Assembly (NCBI RefSeq): GCF_000247815.1
Contig: NC_021673.1
Coordinates: forward strand, 52,287,510-52,351,509
Length of the DNA: 64,000 nt
Reading direction: 5' to 3'
From: Ficedula albicollis
Lineage: Eukaryota; Chordata; Aves; Passeriformes; Muscicapidae
The position numbers and the translations under genes are program-made. Below are positions 14,231 to 26,632 of this stretch, one piece after another. Within the stretch, counting starts at the first letter, position 1. Every line of letters begins with the position of its first letter. Below the pieces are notes generated by a model. The model was not told the DNA's origin. It saw only the letters and a program-made list of their open reading frames with translations, and searched no databases.

Positions 14231-15773
14231 ACTTATCTTGAGTTGAGGTGCTATCAGCAAGCCTTCTACCACTTGCAGTTAATTCACATTGAGCTACATT
14301 TCTTATCTAGTTGTTTATTTCTTGAATGCAATGATCTTCTGTAAATTCTCTTTCAAGATTCATTGAAGAGCTTTTCTGTTCCAAATAAGTGCCAGAAAAT
14401 GAAATTCCATCCTTCTTTGGAAAGAGAAAACATGAAATGTGTGCTACACTGCTGCCCCTCATTATTTTCTTTAATGTTTTAAAGAAACCTTGCCCTTGAG
14501 TGTTAATTGCATTTCCATTAAGGAACATGCACAACCCACCATTATCCCTGCCAGCCATTAGCTGTCATGATCAGAAATGAAGACTAATGCTAGTTATAGC
14601 ATCTTAAAAACTGTGGAACACTTCCACAGTCAAATTAGCTGATAAGGAAAGTAATTTTAACTTGAAAGACAGCCTTTTGTTGTATAGAATGGATGACACA
14701 AATGTGATGAGATCCTGATGTTGATTAGTTGCTCTCCATTTATTTGCAGTGGCATCATAAAAACCTCATTTGAAGATGCAACAGTATAGGAAAGAAAAGA
14801 GCTGGACTGAGGCAGGGTCCTAGTAGACCTGGATTCTAGACCATAAAACTGTTATATTTCTATTCTAAAGAAATAAAATCTTCAAAGCCCCCCTGTAACT
14901 ACAGGAAACACAAAGAATGAGCTCTAGTCTGCAAACTGTCTGAAACAATACCAAAAAAAGACACAGGAGGATGAGTTTCTCCATTAAAAAAAAAAAAATC
15001 ACAGACTGCTAATTCAAAGACCAAACTCCTCATTGCATGATTGGAACAGGGAGGGGAAAAGAGGAAGGAACAAGGCAGAAGTGCCCAAATGCACAAATAC
15101 ACATTTCACTTTCAAAATATAAAAGGCTTCATCACTCATACAGGTAACAAAGACTGAGTAAAGGAATCTGTCATGCCACTTTGCCTCCTATCAAAGGTAG
15201 TTATAATGTCCACAGCTGTGATTCTTTCCTGGTATTCGACTTACGGCTATTGCTAGCCCAGACAACTGACAGTAAGACTCCTGGATGGTTTATACAGCTT
15301 TAATACCATGAACAGACACCTAAATGCTGCTTGCTTCAGTTCACACCAAAACTGGATGCATGAGGTAATTTATATGAACTGGCCAAGTCCTACCTTAAGC
15401 TCTTACAACTAGGAAAGCTTAGCTGACAATTTTTTAATCTCTTTTATTAGATGCAAGACTAATAGGCTAGATTTTTACATTTTCATATGTTTAGTTACAG
15501 TTCTTTTAAGATAAAAGAAACACTAGACACCAAAAAGTAAAAAGTAATAGAGCAAGGCTTATCAGTCCTTTACATCTGATTAGACTAGAAGACCCTTAAA
15601 AATAAGTCTGGGCAGCAAAAGGAGAGCAGCAATGGGAAAAGGCAGTGCTGGCTTTAGCTCTGTTTACTCACTCTTACTCTTTAATAAGCTTCAAAGAACA
15701 ATGCAGAGTTAAAGTAATTCAGCAGTGCAGGCATGAAAGAACATGGATGTAAAATTTATAGCACAATTCTAAC
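14231..15773. other. Non-genic unique sequence
   Basis: I see nothing coding, no RNA gene and no mobile element that I can name. There is an A homopolymer around 14986-14998. Confidence 0.6.
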
Positions 15774-15925
15774 GCCTCAGGAAACAAATCAGCTATGAGG
15801 CAAATAAACTCTGAAGCCTTAAGTACAATCTAATAAAGAATATTTAAACACCTCAGGAAACAAATCAGCTGTGAGGCAAATAAACTCTGAAGTCTTAAGT
15901 ACAATCTAATAAAGAATATTTAAAC
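15774..15925. repeat. 76-bp direct tandem duplication (two copies)
   Basis: Copies lie at about 15774-15849 and 15850-15925 and differ by two transitions. Confidence 0.92.
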
Positions 15926-16520
15926 TATTCCAGTGGCACATCTAATTTTTTAAGCTTTCACCTTAAGTCCAGCTGGACTTTACTTCTGAGTTGCTACCTA
16001 AATTGTATCAAAAGTTTTTGAAAGAAACACTACATACTTTATTTCTTAAGTTCCAAGTTCAACTATCATACTAGATAAAATATATTATATCTAGTTTGAA
16101 TTAAAGGGGAAAAAAAAAACCCACACCCAAACCCAAGCAAAATGCATTTACATTTAAGATCAAGTACAGTTCCCTCAGCTCTTCCAATACTGGCTCTGTC
16201 CAGGAAAATGATCCAGTATTCAGTAGCTCTATTGAAATAGTTGGATTTTTCGAGAGTCTGAATTTTAACTACAAGTCTACAATACTCTCTGCAATTGTGT
16301 CTAAAACATTTAGTGATATCATAACCTGCAAGCAGCTACTGAGAGAAGAAACGCTCTATAAACATGAAGAAGCCATTTAAGTCAATATCAATATAAATAA
16401 AAATATATTAACCTTGAAGTACTATAAAGAACCCTTTAGTTTCTAAACATTTTCAGATAAGGATAATGTTTTGCCTCCTTTCAGAGGAGAGGTTCTGAAA
16501 GAGCAGACCCATGACAGTTG

Positions 16521-16630
16521 CATTATAGCCTAAATAAAGCCCCTTGCTCAAGCTTTCACCCTCTTTGAAGCTATGTATTATAGTCTAAATGAAGCCCTTT
16601 GCTCAAGCTTTCACCCTCTTTGAAGCTATG
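16521..16630. repeat. 55-bp direct tandem duplication (two copies)
   Basis: Copies lie at 16521-16575 and 16576-16630. Four transitions in 55 bases make this the most diverged pair in the window (about 7%). That argues for a genuine, older tandem duplication. Confidence 0.9.
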
Positions 16631-18033
16631 CAACTGTTTTGGAGGAGCTCATTCTGCTCTTATCTACATAAACACCATTATTGTGCCAGGATATGTTCCT
16701 TAAGAAAGGTATTGTCAAAATGCAATGGGTTCTGTGAACATCTGCAGTGGATCATCTCCAAATAATAAAGTAAATTACCACCACTCTTAAAGTGAAGCTG
16801 AATTATACAGTTTTTAAACCTAATTTTTGGCCAAGTGCTTCTCATCTACACAATACCATTGCAAGCCTGTCACATGCTACATAAAGACTCTTGGCATGAG
16901 AAATTTCCATTTGAAATCACCTTACTAAGGTGTTGTAATATGTCTGGATGAGTATACTCTTTTCTAATTACATTTATGGTGCTTTCAGGTCGTAACTCCA
17001 TGTTGCTGCCATTCTTTAAGGACATTCTAAAATGAGCAATATGTTCCACGTTCATCACTGTCTAGTGAAAAGAGAAGAAAGCTTAAGAGGCACTGGATTC
17101 TAGACAACATAATTGCTCAAGGAACAGCACTGGTCACAGAAAGCTTTGCGTGTGTCGCAGATAATACCACACAACATTTACAACTTAATTAGGCTAAACC
17201 ATAATGACTATAGATCCCATCTGCTTTTTCAAAACCACCATCAATTAGAATTTTTTAAAATCAGATTTCTCAACTACCTATACTTCGAGAATTAAAAGAC
17301 TATCAAGAATTCTTTTAATCAAGGACTTCTTAAAGAATCCAGGAGTTTGAGAGGTTAAAATACAGATAGATGAAGTAAAGGACAAAAAAATAGTGCACAT
17401 TATTCTAGAACTACAAAAAGTAGTTAGAATTAGAAACTCTTGGACAAGAATAATAAAGAGTGACTTTCCAGCAGTTTACTGCTTATTTAGGAGCTCTTTG
17501 CTTTATTCCTTGTAGATTAAAGAGATTAACATTGTTTCCTTTAAAAAATAGCAAAAAACCAAACCTGTTTACTTTCCAAGTAATCATTCTTTCAATCAAT
17601 ACTTAGAGCAGCTGCTTTTTCCTCAAGGAAAGCAAAACAAACCAAACTTTAATTATTTCATACATTCCCTTAAACAATCTTGGGAGATGTTTTTCATTTA
17701 ACATCTAATTATTTCCATTGGAATTTGGATAGTGTAAGTAACTAATTTATATTTTATTTCCATTGGAAATAAATGGTACCTACTAAGAATCACTTTTTCC
17801 TTTAGTAAAAATCTCACTGTTATAGAGAGAATATTTCCTAATTTAGAATCATTTGTTTCTGTTAATTGTCAATCCTACAACTGTTGGTTTTGGCAAACCT
17901 TTTCTGTGCCAGTATATGTAGTTTCATTTAAAGCATAACCTTCTTTTACCTTCAAATACTAATAGAAATAAAAACACCAAGAGATGGTGTATCTATGTCT
18001 ATACATATCACAACTTAGAGTTTTGAATGTAGA
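16631..18033. other. Non-genic unique sequence
   Basis: I see no supported gene or mobile element. A 12-base motif around 17713 recurs around 17759, but it is too short to call a repeat. Confidence 0.6.
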
Positions 18034-18150
18034 GCCATAGAATAATTAGGGTTTGAAAAGACATCCAAAATCCACAAATTAACTCTGACCCATACCACCA
18101 TTCCCACTAAACCATATTGTGAAGTGCTATGTCTACATTTTACCAGTGCA
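18034..18150 (-). mobile_element. CR1 LINE fragment, degraded 3' end
   Basis: The segment opening with catagaataattagggttt reads, on the minus strand, like the 3' untranslated end of avian CR1. It is followed by the expected stretch corresponding to 'ccatgggcagggacacc...actagaccagg' of the consensus in diverged form. Identity looks low, so this is an old 5'-truncated copy. The family call rests on memory of the CR1 consensus. Confidence 0.65.
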
Positions 18151-18360
18151 TCAGGTGGTTGAAAGAGCTTTAGTCATTTATGATATGAGGTTTCTTTATA
18201 TTGAAGATATATCTTTTTACCAGAGAATTTAACATATTTTATAGAAGAATTTTCTGTAGGGGTTAATCTTTTCATAATGGATCACTCCTTAGACATTATT
18301 TGGATAAAGTTTGAATCAAAAATAATGCAGCCCCTTAAAGGTTGTGCTGCTATACCTATT

Positions 18361-18514
18361 TTCTGTTAATTACTAATTCCAATATTGGTTTGGGGGTGGG
18401 GTAAGGAAGAATGTGAATGTTTTTATACAACCTGTAATTCTGTTAATTGCTAATTCCAATATTGGTTTGGGGGTGGGGTATGGAAGAATGTGAATGTTTT
18501 TATACAACCTGTAT
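18361..18514. repeat. 77-bp direct tandem duplication (two copies)
   Basis: Copies lie at 18361-18437 and 18438-18514. Each contains a G-rich tgggggtgggg motif. One transition and one transversion separate them. Confidence 0.93.
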
Positions 18515-21500
18515 TAACAGCTGTCCCTAAAACTTAATTATGCAAGCTCTGCTCTGTGCACCCTGCTCTTCCCAAGGTCTCTACAGGTACCCTACTCTCT
18601 TCATTAAGATATTCAATAACATCTATTTCCTCCATATTCTTAGATTTGAACAATAATTTAAAAAAACAAGGAAACAAAAAAACCCAAGCTTACATGTCTG
18701 CTTTTGCTCTCTTTTCAACTTTTAAACTATGAAATCCAGAGAACAATAGGACTCTACTCTCTTTTGGAGACAGCACAACCAGGGATGCCATAGTTGAATA
18801 CTAAAAGTTAAACCATGTAAGTTCCATGGCTATGGAAATTCTTCAAGGGAATCAATTTATTTTTTTTTTCCCATCAGAGATTAGGCTTAAAGTAAAGCTG
18901 AAAAACCCAGTGTTGAGAGTATTAATTAAGAATTAATAGTTATCTCCTTCTACCTGTGGTACAGCTTTTCCCTACTTGCAAGGAGATGGAAACAAAAACA
19001 AAATTGTCCCATAGTAATATATTAGTTCCCACATCATTAGTAATTAAAAAAGTAGAAATGCAGAAAAAGAAAATATCCACTCACCAGTGCTGCCTGAAAT
19101 AAATGGGGCTTCTATCTCCTTTTGCTTCTTGTTACCTTTAATTTTGGTTTTCATGCATACCCATCATAGGTTATTAGCTATTCACCACTGCAGTGAAGTC
19201 CTGCTGTTCTGACCTGACTTTGGAGGTAAACATCAGGAGTTTGGTGATACTCATGAAACATGAATATGCAAAATTCCTGGGCATGCTGATACTTCAAAAA
19301 ATAAAAAGCAATCCATACCAGAAATCTAACTGCTGGTCTTTCCCTGAAGGAGTTAAGAAAAAAAAAAAAAACCCACAGTTTTACAAATTCCTGATGCTTT
19401 TGTACAATAGTATCTGCAAGACTGATTTGTCACCTGTGTGGGCTGAACATGATAAATTGCTTGCTTGCTAAAATTCAAGACTACTGACAAGGAATTTGGC
19501 CTAAGGACATTGTTTATTTCCTACAAAAGCTTTAGAAGGTCTTTGCATGCTCTTTGTCAATCAAATATGGGCCAGGAAATCACTGTGCTGAATTCTAATG
19601 AAGAGACTAATCCTTTGCAAGGAATGTGTGCACCATCCCCAAATGACGTAGCCACTACCTATGAGTCAGTTGAATTTGAGCTCCTTGATTGCACACACAA
19701 CTCTGTCATCTAATGCCCAAACTCATCCTCTTTTTTTTGTGAAAAATTCTCTTTTACAGCAACAGCAATATCTCTGGAAAGATCAAGACAAGATCTTCAA
19801 GTTAAAGATATCTAGTTAAACTTATCTATGATTTTTGTTGCAGTATTTGCTATCCAATAGTAAATGTGACAAAGATTTTTACACCTGTTTGGACTATGTT
19901 CCTGATTAATCTGAACATTGATTAGCAGCACAAAAGCACTTTGGAATAGTACTGTCATGGCAAATTAGTCCTACACAATTGAAACAGATATTATTAATAT
20001 TCATAATACAGAAAAATTATGCCATAATCCACAAGAGTAGAAAAGATATAAAAGGTGGCCTCCAAAGCATCCAGCAAAACATCTCAAGATACCAGATATT
20101 TGGGTACATGAGGGACAGCGGGGTAGAGAGGACCCCTACCACTAAAGCCCCTAATATTGTAAATGTCCTCAAATTAAAAGTAAGTCAATTTTAGGCAACT
20201 GAGGGAGTGTTGATTGAGCTTCAATTAGGTGGTTTTCTAAATTTTAATAACTTTCAAAGACTTTTTCAAAGCTATAATGGCCATGCTTCCCACATAACTA
20301 GAAGATTTCTCATTGTTCTCCTAATCACCTGGCTATGGCCGTATTACTGATGGTTAACCATTGAAAAATCAGTAGAAAGGTTAAAATTGAAAGAATATGA
20401 AGTGTTATGAGAGAAAAAACATAATGGAAAAAAAGGATTGGTCACAACAATTGGTTTTAACAAGACTGAGGTTGTGGGCTAAGCCAGTTTACCATCTGTT
20501 TTCTCCAACATAGTAAGAAACATGCGATAGAAGACAATAGAGATACTGGCAGAATTGCAGGTACAGACAAAAATTAAGAGATCAGATTTCCACACTTGCA
20601 TGCAGGAAAAGTAATACACATTCACACATGGACACCCTTTCTAAAAAGAGGAAGAGTTGAAAACCCAACTGCAGGGTTTTGACCGTGGTGTGTGTATACA
20701 CCTAGACAGAAAGAACCGTGTTTAAACTGTCACTTAATCTACAGACTTGGGCCAACTGGAAAAGAGGTCATTCTGGTCAGTATGGCACAAAAAAGAGCAA
20801 AGATAAAAGGTTACACTGCTGTCTTTATAGGGAGACAAACACTTTACAGACAGGACAAAGCTTTTTTTATGATGTATGACAGAAGATTCTGTTAGAATAA
20901 AAGAAGTCAATGACCAAGGTGATGTGCCTTTGCTGGGATATCTCTTTAATACACTACAGTGGAGCCTGGTATTATGAATCTCATGCCTCAGGAACACTTA
21001 CATTAATAGTGTGAAATGTCAAATAGCTATCTTCCAGGTGTGAACCATTTAGGTCTCTGTGATTTGGTGCACTGTGATACATCCATTTGATGCAGGGTGC
21101 AAATGTAATCAGCTTTGATTATGATGTGCTACTGTGGGCACTTTGGGAGAGGCTGATTTATTTTTAGATGACTGCATCTCTTGAACCGTTAGAGCTCTCA
21201 TGCTGAAAATCACGGTGTAACTACTACTGGAGGGCCATTGATACGTAACCATCATGTGCTATTTCTATATAGGAGGCCTAAAACAGGCGGTATTGATGCG
21301 CTTCAATTTTTCCGAGTGCTCCACTAGAATAGTTTTATAGCCATACAGGATGGATAATTTATTCATTTACACAATGCATCTGACTATTCAATGTATCCTT
21401 TAAAAAGGAAGGGAAATTATAAGTAGCTCTGGACCAAATTCATTCCGTCATAGATCCAGAGGTAGCAGTTTCACTACAATTTGCTTGGCTTTATTTTGAA

Positions 21501-23040
21501 AGGACCTTTCAGTATTTTTAATAAAACCTTCATATCTGCTTAGTGCATTACATAAGGAAACCTTGCTAGCCAATAAAAACTCTCACTAAGAGACTCCATA
21601 CAAATCTGTGAACAGAAGACCGCTTCAGGTGTTGCAGAGAGTGCTGAAATTACTCTCTGCCAGCTACCTCAGTGTCCCCATGCAGCAACCTGCGAGCTGG
21701 ATCACAGGAGAAAACGGTAAGGAGATGATTTTGAAATCACTATCAGACACCAATCTTTCAGCTTGGGTATAAATTGCCTGTGGCCATGAGCTCATTCCAC
21801 ACCCTCTGCTTTCAGAGCAGACTTATTCTTAGAGAAAAAGGTGTTGGAGGCCCATCACTATTTGTTCTTTGAGCCTTCTCCTTCTTCTATGCAGCAGAAC
21901 TACAACAGGTGTGCATGCCATCACCTAGGGAGGCAAAAATTCCTGCTCTGCAAGCTCAGTGTTAAAGTGCAAAATATTCACAGATGTCTAGGAATTCGTG
22001 CATCAAAACAATCTGAGGATTACTTTCCATTTCAATCAGTAGGTATACTTCTATAGGTCACATTTCAGATCAAGACACAGCATTATATCAAAACTAAATA
22101 AAAGCTCATATGATTTATGATTCCTGAACCAATCAAGGAGTCCATGCTTTCTGCTAAGCCAAGAATGATCATGATGCATGCCCATCTTACCCGAATAGCG
22201 TTAAAACTAATAAAGGATTTCTCATCAAGAGAAACGCAAACCCATATTTCTCTGGAAGACAATGAAGCAATATATTTCAGCAGAATTTTGTACTGCTGTA
22301 AAATATTCAATCCTTCCAGTTTGCTCTTGCTGAGCACTGAGATACATTTGGGAAATGACACTGCAAATTCCTGTCAGGTGGAAGAGAACAGTCTTTCTGA
22401 TGCCATTCACAGAATAAACACAACTGTGTGTGATAGAACACAATTTTAGGAAAATTTTGTTCCCAAAGGCCAACTCTAGCATGATACTAAAAAAAAAAAT
22501 AAAAATTACATTATTTCTAGGCAGAAGACTCCTGAATTTTTTATTATTTCTTTAGTGTTTTGGTTCCTTCTGCTGTTTATGATCGTCAGCTTGTCTTTAC
22601 TACTCTCACTGTGAGACCAGCCATGGCTTTGTCCAGGGGCTACAGCGACACAGCAAGCAAGCTAAATGTGCATGCTTCAAGACCTCCCAGAAGACATACC
22701 CAGATATTGGAACAAAAAATTGGTCTGGTCAAACCTCAGTGCCAGAAGCTATCCAGGAATATTTTCATATGCTCATTGATACAAATTTCTCAGGACCAGT
22801 TTTCCTTTCCCTTTGAGGATTATGCTGTTGGGATCTGCTTCCCCTTTGCGGTAGTTTTGTATTAATTGAGTTTTGGTGAGGAGGGAATGAGCCTAGCCAA
22901 GGAAGTGATGTTCTCAGAGAAGCTGCTAACAGCTTCCTGTATGCCTGGAAAAAACAATTACTGGTGGGCTTTGAAAATAGGCATGCTAATAAGCCAATGA
23001 AAGAGTTGAACATGTCCCTGTGAGATTCACATTTTAAGAC
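18515..23040. other. Non-genic unique sequence, possibly with conserved noncoding stretches
   Basis: I see no supported gene; the frames on both strands around 22083-22482 overlap one another and are chance. A perfect 9-bp-arm hairpin sits at 21634-21660. The part from about 21050 to 21320 is less AT-skewed, with TAAT/ATTA and TGAT-type motifs, and reads like regulatory DNA. That is an impression only. Confidence 0.5.
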
Positions 23041-23087
23041 AAAAATACCTCAGGAATCTCTTTTTTTCCTTCTGGCCTGAGTACAGG

Positions 23088-23310
23088 TAGCAGCCCAGCC
23101 TGGTCCCTCGGCGCAGCGCTGGCCGAGCCGGGTCTGTGACACCAACCCAGCACTGAGCCCTGCCCCACGCCGGCCCCAGCAGCTGCCAGGCCGGGGAGAG
23201 GAAGCCATGCAGTCCGTGGCTGGAAGTGAACGCAGCAAAGGCCGGGAAACAGCTGTGCAGCCAGAGCTGCCACCCTTGTTCTGGGCAGGCCTGCTATCCT
23301 GGCCTGAAAA
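23088..23310. other. GC- and CpG-rich patch
   Basis: Within a desert of roughly 60-65% AT, this stretch is clearly GC-rich and holds about eleven CpG dinucleotides between 23101 and 23250. Overlapping minus-strand frames here (23034-23388) owe their openness and their Ala/Gly/Pro/Arg content to base composition. It may be the 5' part of the LTR-like block that follows, or a small CpG island. Confidence 0.6.
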
Positions 23311-23339
23311 TAGTCCACGGTGACTGCTCCAGCCACTGC

Positions 23340-24288
23340 CCGGGCAAGATAATAACTCTTTCAGTGCATAGATGAAACCTGCAAACATCGATTCTCTCTC
23401 ATGAAAGAAAAGCAGAGAGTGAAGATCCGCAGAGAATCAATATGGATACATCGAGGTCAGTAGAGAAGGAAGAGTAAAATCCCAGATGGAAGGAGGACGA
23501 GGAGATGCCCTGCCTTGGGCTGAAATTCTCTTGTACGGCTGTACTGAAGATATGATTTACACATCAGATTTTTTTCCCTGTAACTCATTGGAAAGCGTGA
23601 GGTGGTTGAAGCATTCAAATTGTGGATATGAGCAAAGGAATCCATGCTGAACAAGCAGATGTTGAAGTAGCTGTGATCCCATGAGAAATTTGAACAAAGA
23701 GAGAAAAGAGTGATGAACGCCTTTTGCCCCCAGGGAAGTAGAAGAAAACCTCTGTTCCCAGAGATGAAGATAATCTCAGAGATGGATGAAGAGAACCTTT
23801 GTTTTTGAACAGCTCATCCTTAAAATAGTACCCCATGAGTTTGAGATGGCCCATAAAGGCAGCTGTGGGAAGATTATAAAAATGGGAGGAACTTCACAAT
23901 AGCAGATTTCCAGGTGGCAGCTATTCGTGGAAATTAAAAGCCATGAGAGAACTGTTTTCTTGTGGAGAAGTCTCCATAGCATGACGAGAGAGACTCCTCT
24001 CCCTAAGTGAACTGGAAAAAGACTATTTTCGAGATGGTAAACTGGCTGATTTGTTTCTGTATGTTGTCAGTGTGAAAGAAAAGAGGGCGTAGGAGGGAGG
24101 AGAAGTGTTCCGAAAGTCTTATTCTGATTCTTATTTTTTTTTCTTTTAGTTTCCTTTAATAGAGTTTTTCTTAAACCCTTTAATGTTTAAGCCTGCTTTG
24201 CTCTTCTCCTAATACTATCTCGCGGCAGAAAGTAAGTATCTTCTACAGGTTGTACTGGTGTTCAGTCACCACTAGACTCACCACATAA
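23340..24288 (+). mobile_element. LTR-like block of an endogenous retrovirus-type element
   Basis: This block has the organisation of a long avian LTR on the + strand. There is a purine-rich region of repeated GAAGA/GAGA motifs, a TATA-like box (tataaa, 23875-23880) and a downstream segment with a T-rich tract, a ctttaatagag motif near 24157 and ctgctttgctcttctcctaa near 24193. I associate these motifs with songbird ERV LTRs, from memory. The left boundary is uncertain and could extend into the GC-rich patch. The right boundary is placed just before a primer-binding-site-like sequence. No gag, pol or env coding sequence follows. Confidence 0.6.
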
Positions 24289-24380
24289 ATTGGTGCATCG
24301 GCCAGGAAATCTCAAATTGGTGAACCAAAACCACTACACAAAATTGGTGTTTCTGCCTGGTTTTGAACTGAAACTGCCAC
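24286..24380 (+). mobile_element. Primer-binding-site-like sequence and leader remnant
   Basis: Immediately after the LTR-like block, ttggtgcatcggccaggaa (24290-24308) looks like the start of a retroviral leader: a TGG-initial motif complementary to a tRNA 3' end, then an untranslated leader. A second similar motif, aaattggtgtttctgcc, occurs at about 24341-24357. The leader ends within about 100 bp and gives way to unique AT-rich DNA. The element therefore appears to be an LTR plus a leader stub, without internal genes. Confidence 0.5.
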
Positions 24381-24419
24381 ACCCCTAAACAGTATTCTCT
24401 ATAGGTACTGTTTAACAAT

Positions 24420-25990
24420 TATTTTCCTATTTCTGAACTTCCTTGTCCTTTTTGCATTTAGCTCACCTCTCAAGAGGATTTCTCTACTTTTCAGGAGGAA
24501 AAAAATGTGGTAACAGCTTTTTGAATGGATTTTAGATGTTTTGTCTGCTTATATTCTTAAATCTCACAATTTTAAACCAATTAAATAGCCTCAGGTAGTT
24601 ATTAATGTTATTTTGCTTCAGTTATTACTTCCTTCTAGATCCAGTTTGTGGACGGGGTCTTTGGGATTTCTTGTACATTGTCCGCTATTCCTTTTCAGGT
24701 TGTCTCACATTTTATTTGCACTTCCCCAGATTTTCAGACAGTGGAAGTAGATTAGCATTAAGAAAAATATAACTATTTAAACATCTATTCTGCCCCTTAT
24801 TTACCTAAAAATTGAATGATTTGTACACAAACAAAAAAGACTGACCTTTATACTGTGTAAAGGGGAACCATTATCCCAGTCAACCTCAGCGTAACTGAGG
24901 AAGTAGCCTAACAGAACAGCTGGCACATCCTGAATCAAATAATGCCTAGCTGACATCATCATCCTACAGCCCAATGTTCAAAGCTGTTACTCATCTCAAT
25001 CATTTCAAAATTTGGAATCATCCAAGTTTACAACCTAATCCGATTCCCAATGTTTTACAGAGATTCAAGGAGACAAAATTTTTTTCTAAGACCTCACCGT
25101 TCACTTTCTCCTGGTGAAGCATTGTGCTTTTCTTGGAAAGCTGTAACTAAAAAAAAAAAAATCAGATTTATCTGCTTTGACAGCCAGCAAACAGCAGCTT
25201 CCTCAGCAAAACTAAAAGCACAATTGCAGACCTGCATTAACAACTGATGCAGCTGGCTGCCTTGAATTTTGGTTTTTTGCTAGCCCAGTTCCATAGGGCT
25301 TGCCCAAAGGAAAAGTTTAATCTGAGATGTAGATCCCTCAGACTATTTAACAATGAAAATAAGGTGGTTAAGGAGTTTAAATCAGAGGTGTTACATAGGG
25401 CTTGTTGGCTGCATGACACTGAGTCAGTGGTTCACAGGCTGAGGAACTGAAGCAGGAGGTGGGGAGAGGACAGGATGTGTCTTATAGCTCCTTTACGCTG
25501 GAGGGGGAGGGAAAAGCTGAAAGAATAAATGCTACCACAGCTTTTTGTCTTCCTGAAGCTGTTAAACTGTCACTTTTGGACAACTTTAAACTCTACCTTA
25601 TTTTAGAGTTTTATGACTTTGTAGAACAGAGAGAGGTACCAAAAGGAAAAAAACCCGAACAAGTATCATCCATTGCCTGTTCATTTAAAGCTTGCCATAT
25701 AGACTCAAAGGTATTAAAAGCAACATTAAACAATCTTCTCCTAAATAAGCAACAATATGAATACAACAATGTTTGTCAGAGAATCCTACTAAGCTGTGAA
25801 TAATTTTTGCCATATTATTTGGAAATAAGATCTTTCAAATCAAATTAAATAAGATCTCATGCTAAAAGCTGTTCTGGGTCTTAATTCCAGTTATGTAGCA
25901 TTAAGAGTTGCCCAGTAGTTCACACATTGTAGACAAAAAAACATTCACAGCTGTCATTATTGATGTACTTGCTCATCTCAACTAAGAACA
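24420..25990. other. Non-genic unique sequence
   Basis: I see no supported gene. The largest frame, 25459-25803 (114 codons), has no recognisable domain, no visible splice context and no homology I know. An A-run at about 25149-25160 is the only low-complexity feature. Confidence 0.55.
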
Positions 25991-26190
25991 AAAACCTTGT
26001 TAATTGTTTTGATTTTTTTTTCTTGTTATTATTTGCAACTTGCATTTTTAAGACTAATCTGCACTCAAGCTTAAGTCCCCCTGGATGTAATAAAACCTTG
26101 TTAATTGTTTTGATTTTTTTTCTTGTTATTATTTACAACTTGCATTTTTAAGACTAAACTGCACTCAAGCTTAAGTCCCCCTGGATGTAA
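25991..26190. repeat. About 100-bp direct tandem duplication (two copies)
   Basis: Copies lie at 25991-26091 and 26092-26190. They differ by two substitutions and by one base in the length of a T homopolymer (nine against eight). Confidence 0.93.
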
Positions 26191-26344
26191 GTACCCCCTG
26201 CCTTACTTCCTACTACACATGGACAGTCACTGGAACCAGGTCAATAGCACCAGGTTTTTTAGGAAAGCCACAGTGCCTGGCAATGTCTCTGCACAACCTT
26301 CTACTCCTAAGAAACAAAATGCTTTACTTAAAACACCACCAAAC

Positions 26345-26632
26345 ACCCTCATTTTTGGATTCCAAGTGCACCATGCCAGAATTCAGTGATGCCAGTTTTC
26401 TAAAATCAACTATAAGTAGTCAAAAACTACAAGTGGCAATCTCTCCGTATGCATAATTCCTAAACCAAGTATATATATTTTTCAGAGTACCCTCATTTTT
26501 GGATTCCAAGTGCACTATGCCAGAATTCAGTGATGCCAGTTTTCTAAAATCAACTATAAGTAGTCAAAAACTACAAGTGGCAATCTCTCCGTATGCATAA
26601 TTCCTAAACCAAGTATATATATTTTTCAGAGT
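26345..26632. repeat. 144-bp direct tandem duplication (two copies)
   Basis: Copies lie at 26345-26488 and 26489-26632 with a single transition between them. It begins only about 155 bp beyond the previous duplication. Confidence 0.94.

Noticed and set aside
17713..17772. Short repeated atttccattgga motif
   Set aside because: Only 12 bases shared and the flanks are unrelated; likely chance in AT-rich DNA.
23034..23388. Minus-strand Ala/Gly/Pro/Arg-rich frames of 100-112 codons
   Set aside because: Openness comes from the GC-rich patch with few stop codons; two overlapping frames cannot both be genes and neither resembles a protein I know.
25459..25803. 114-codon frame with Lys/Glu-rich composition
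   Set aside because: No known family, no splice or promoter context; composition fits AT-rich noncoding DNA.
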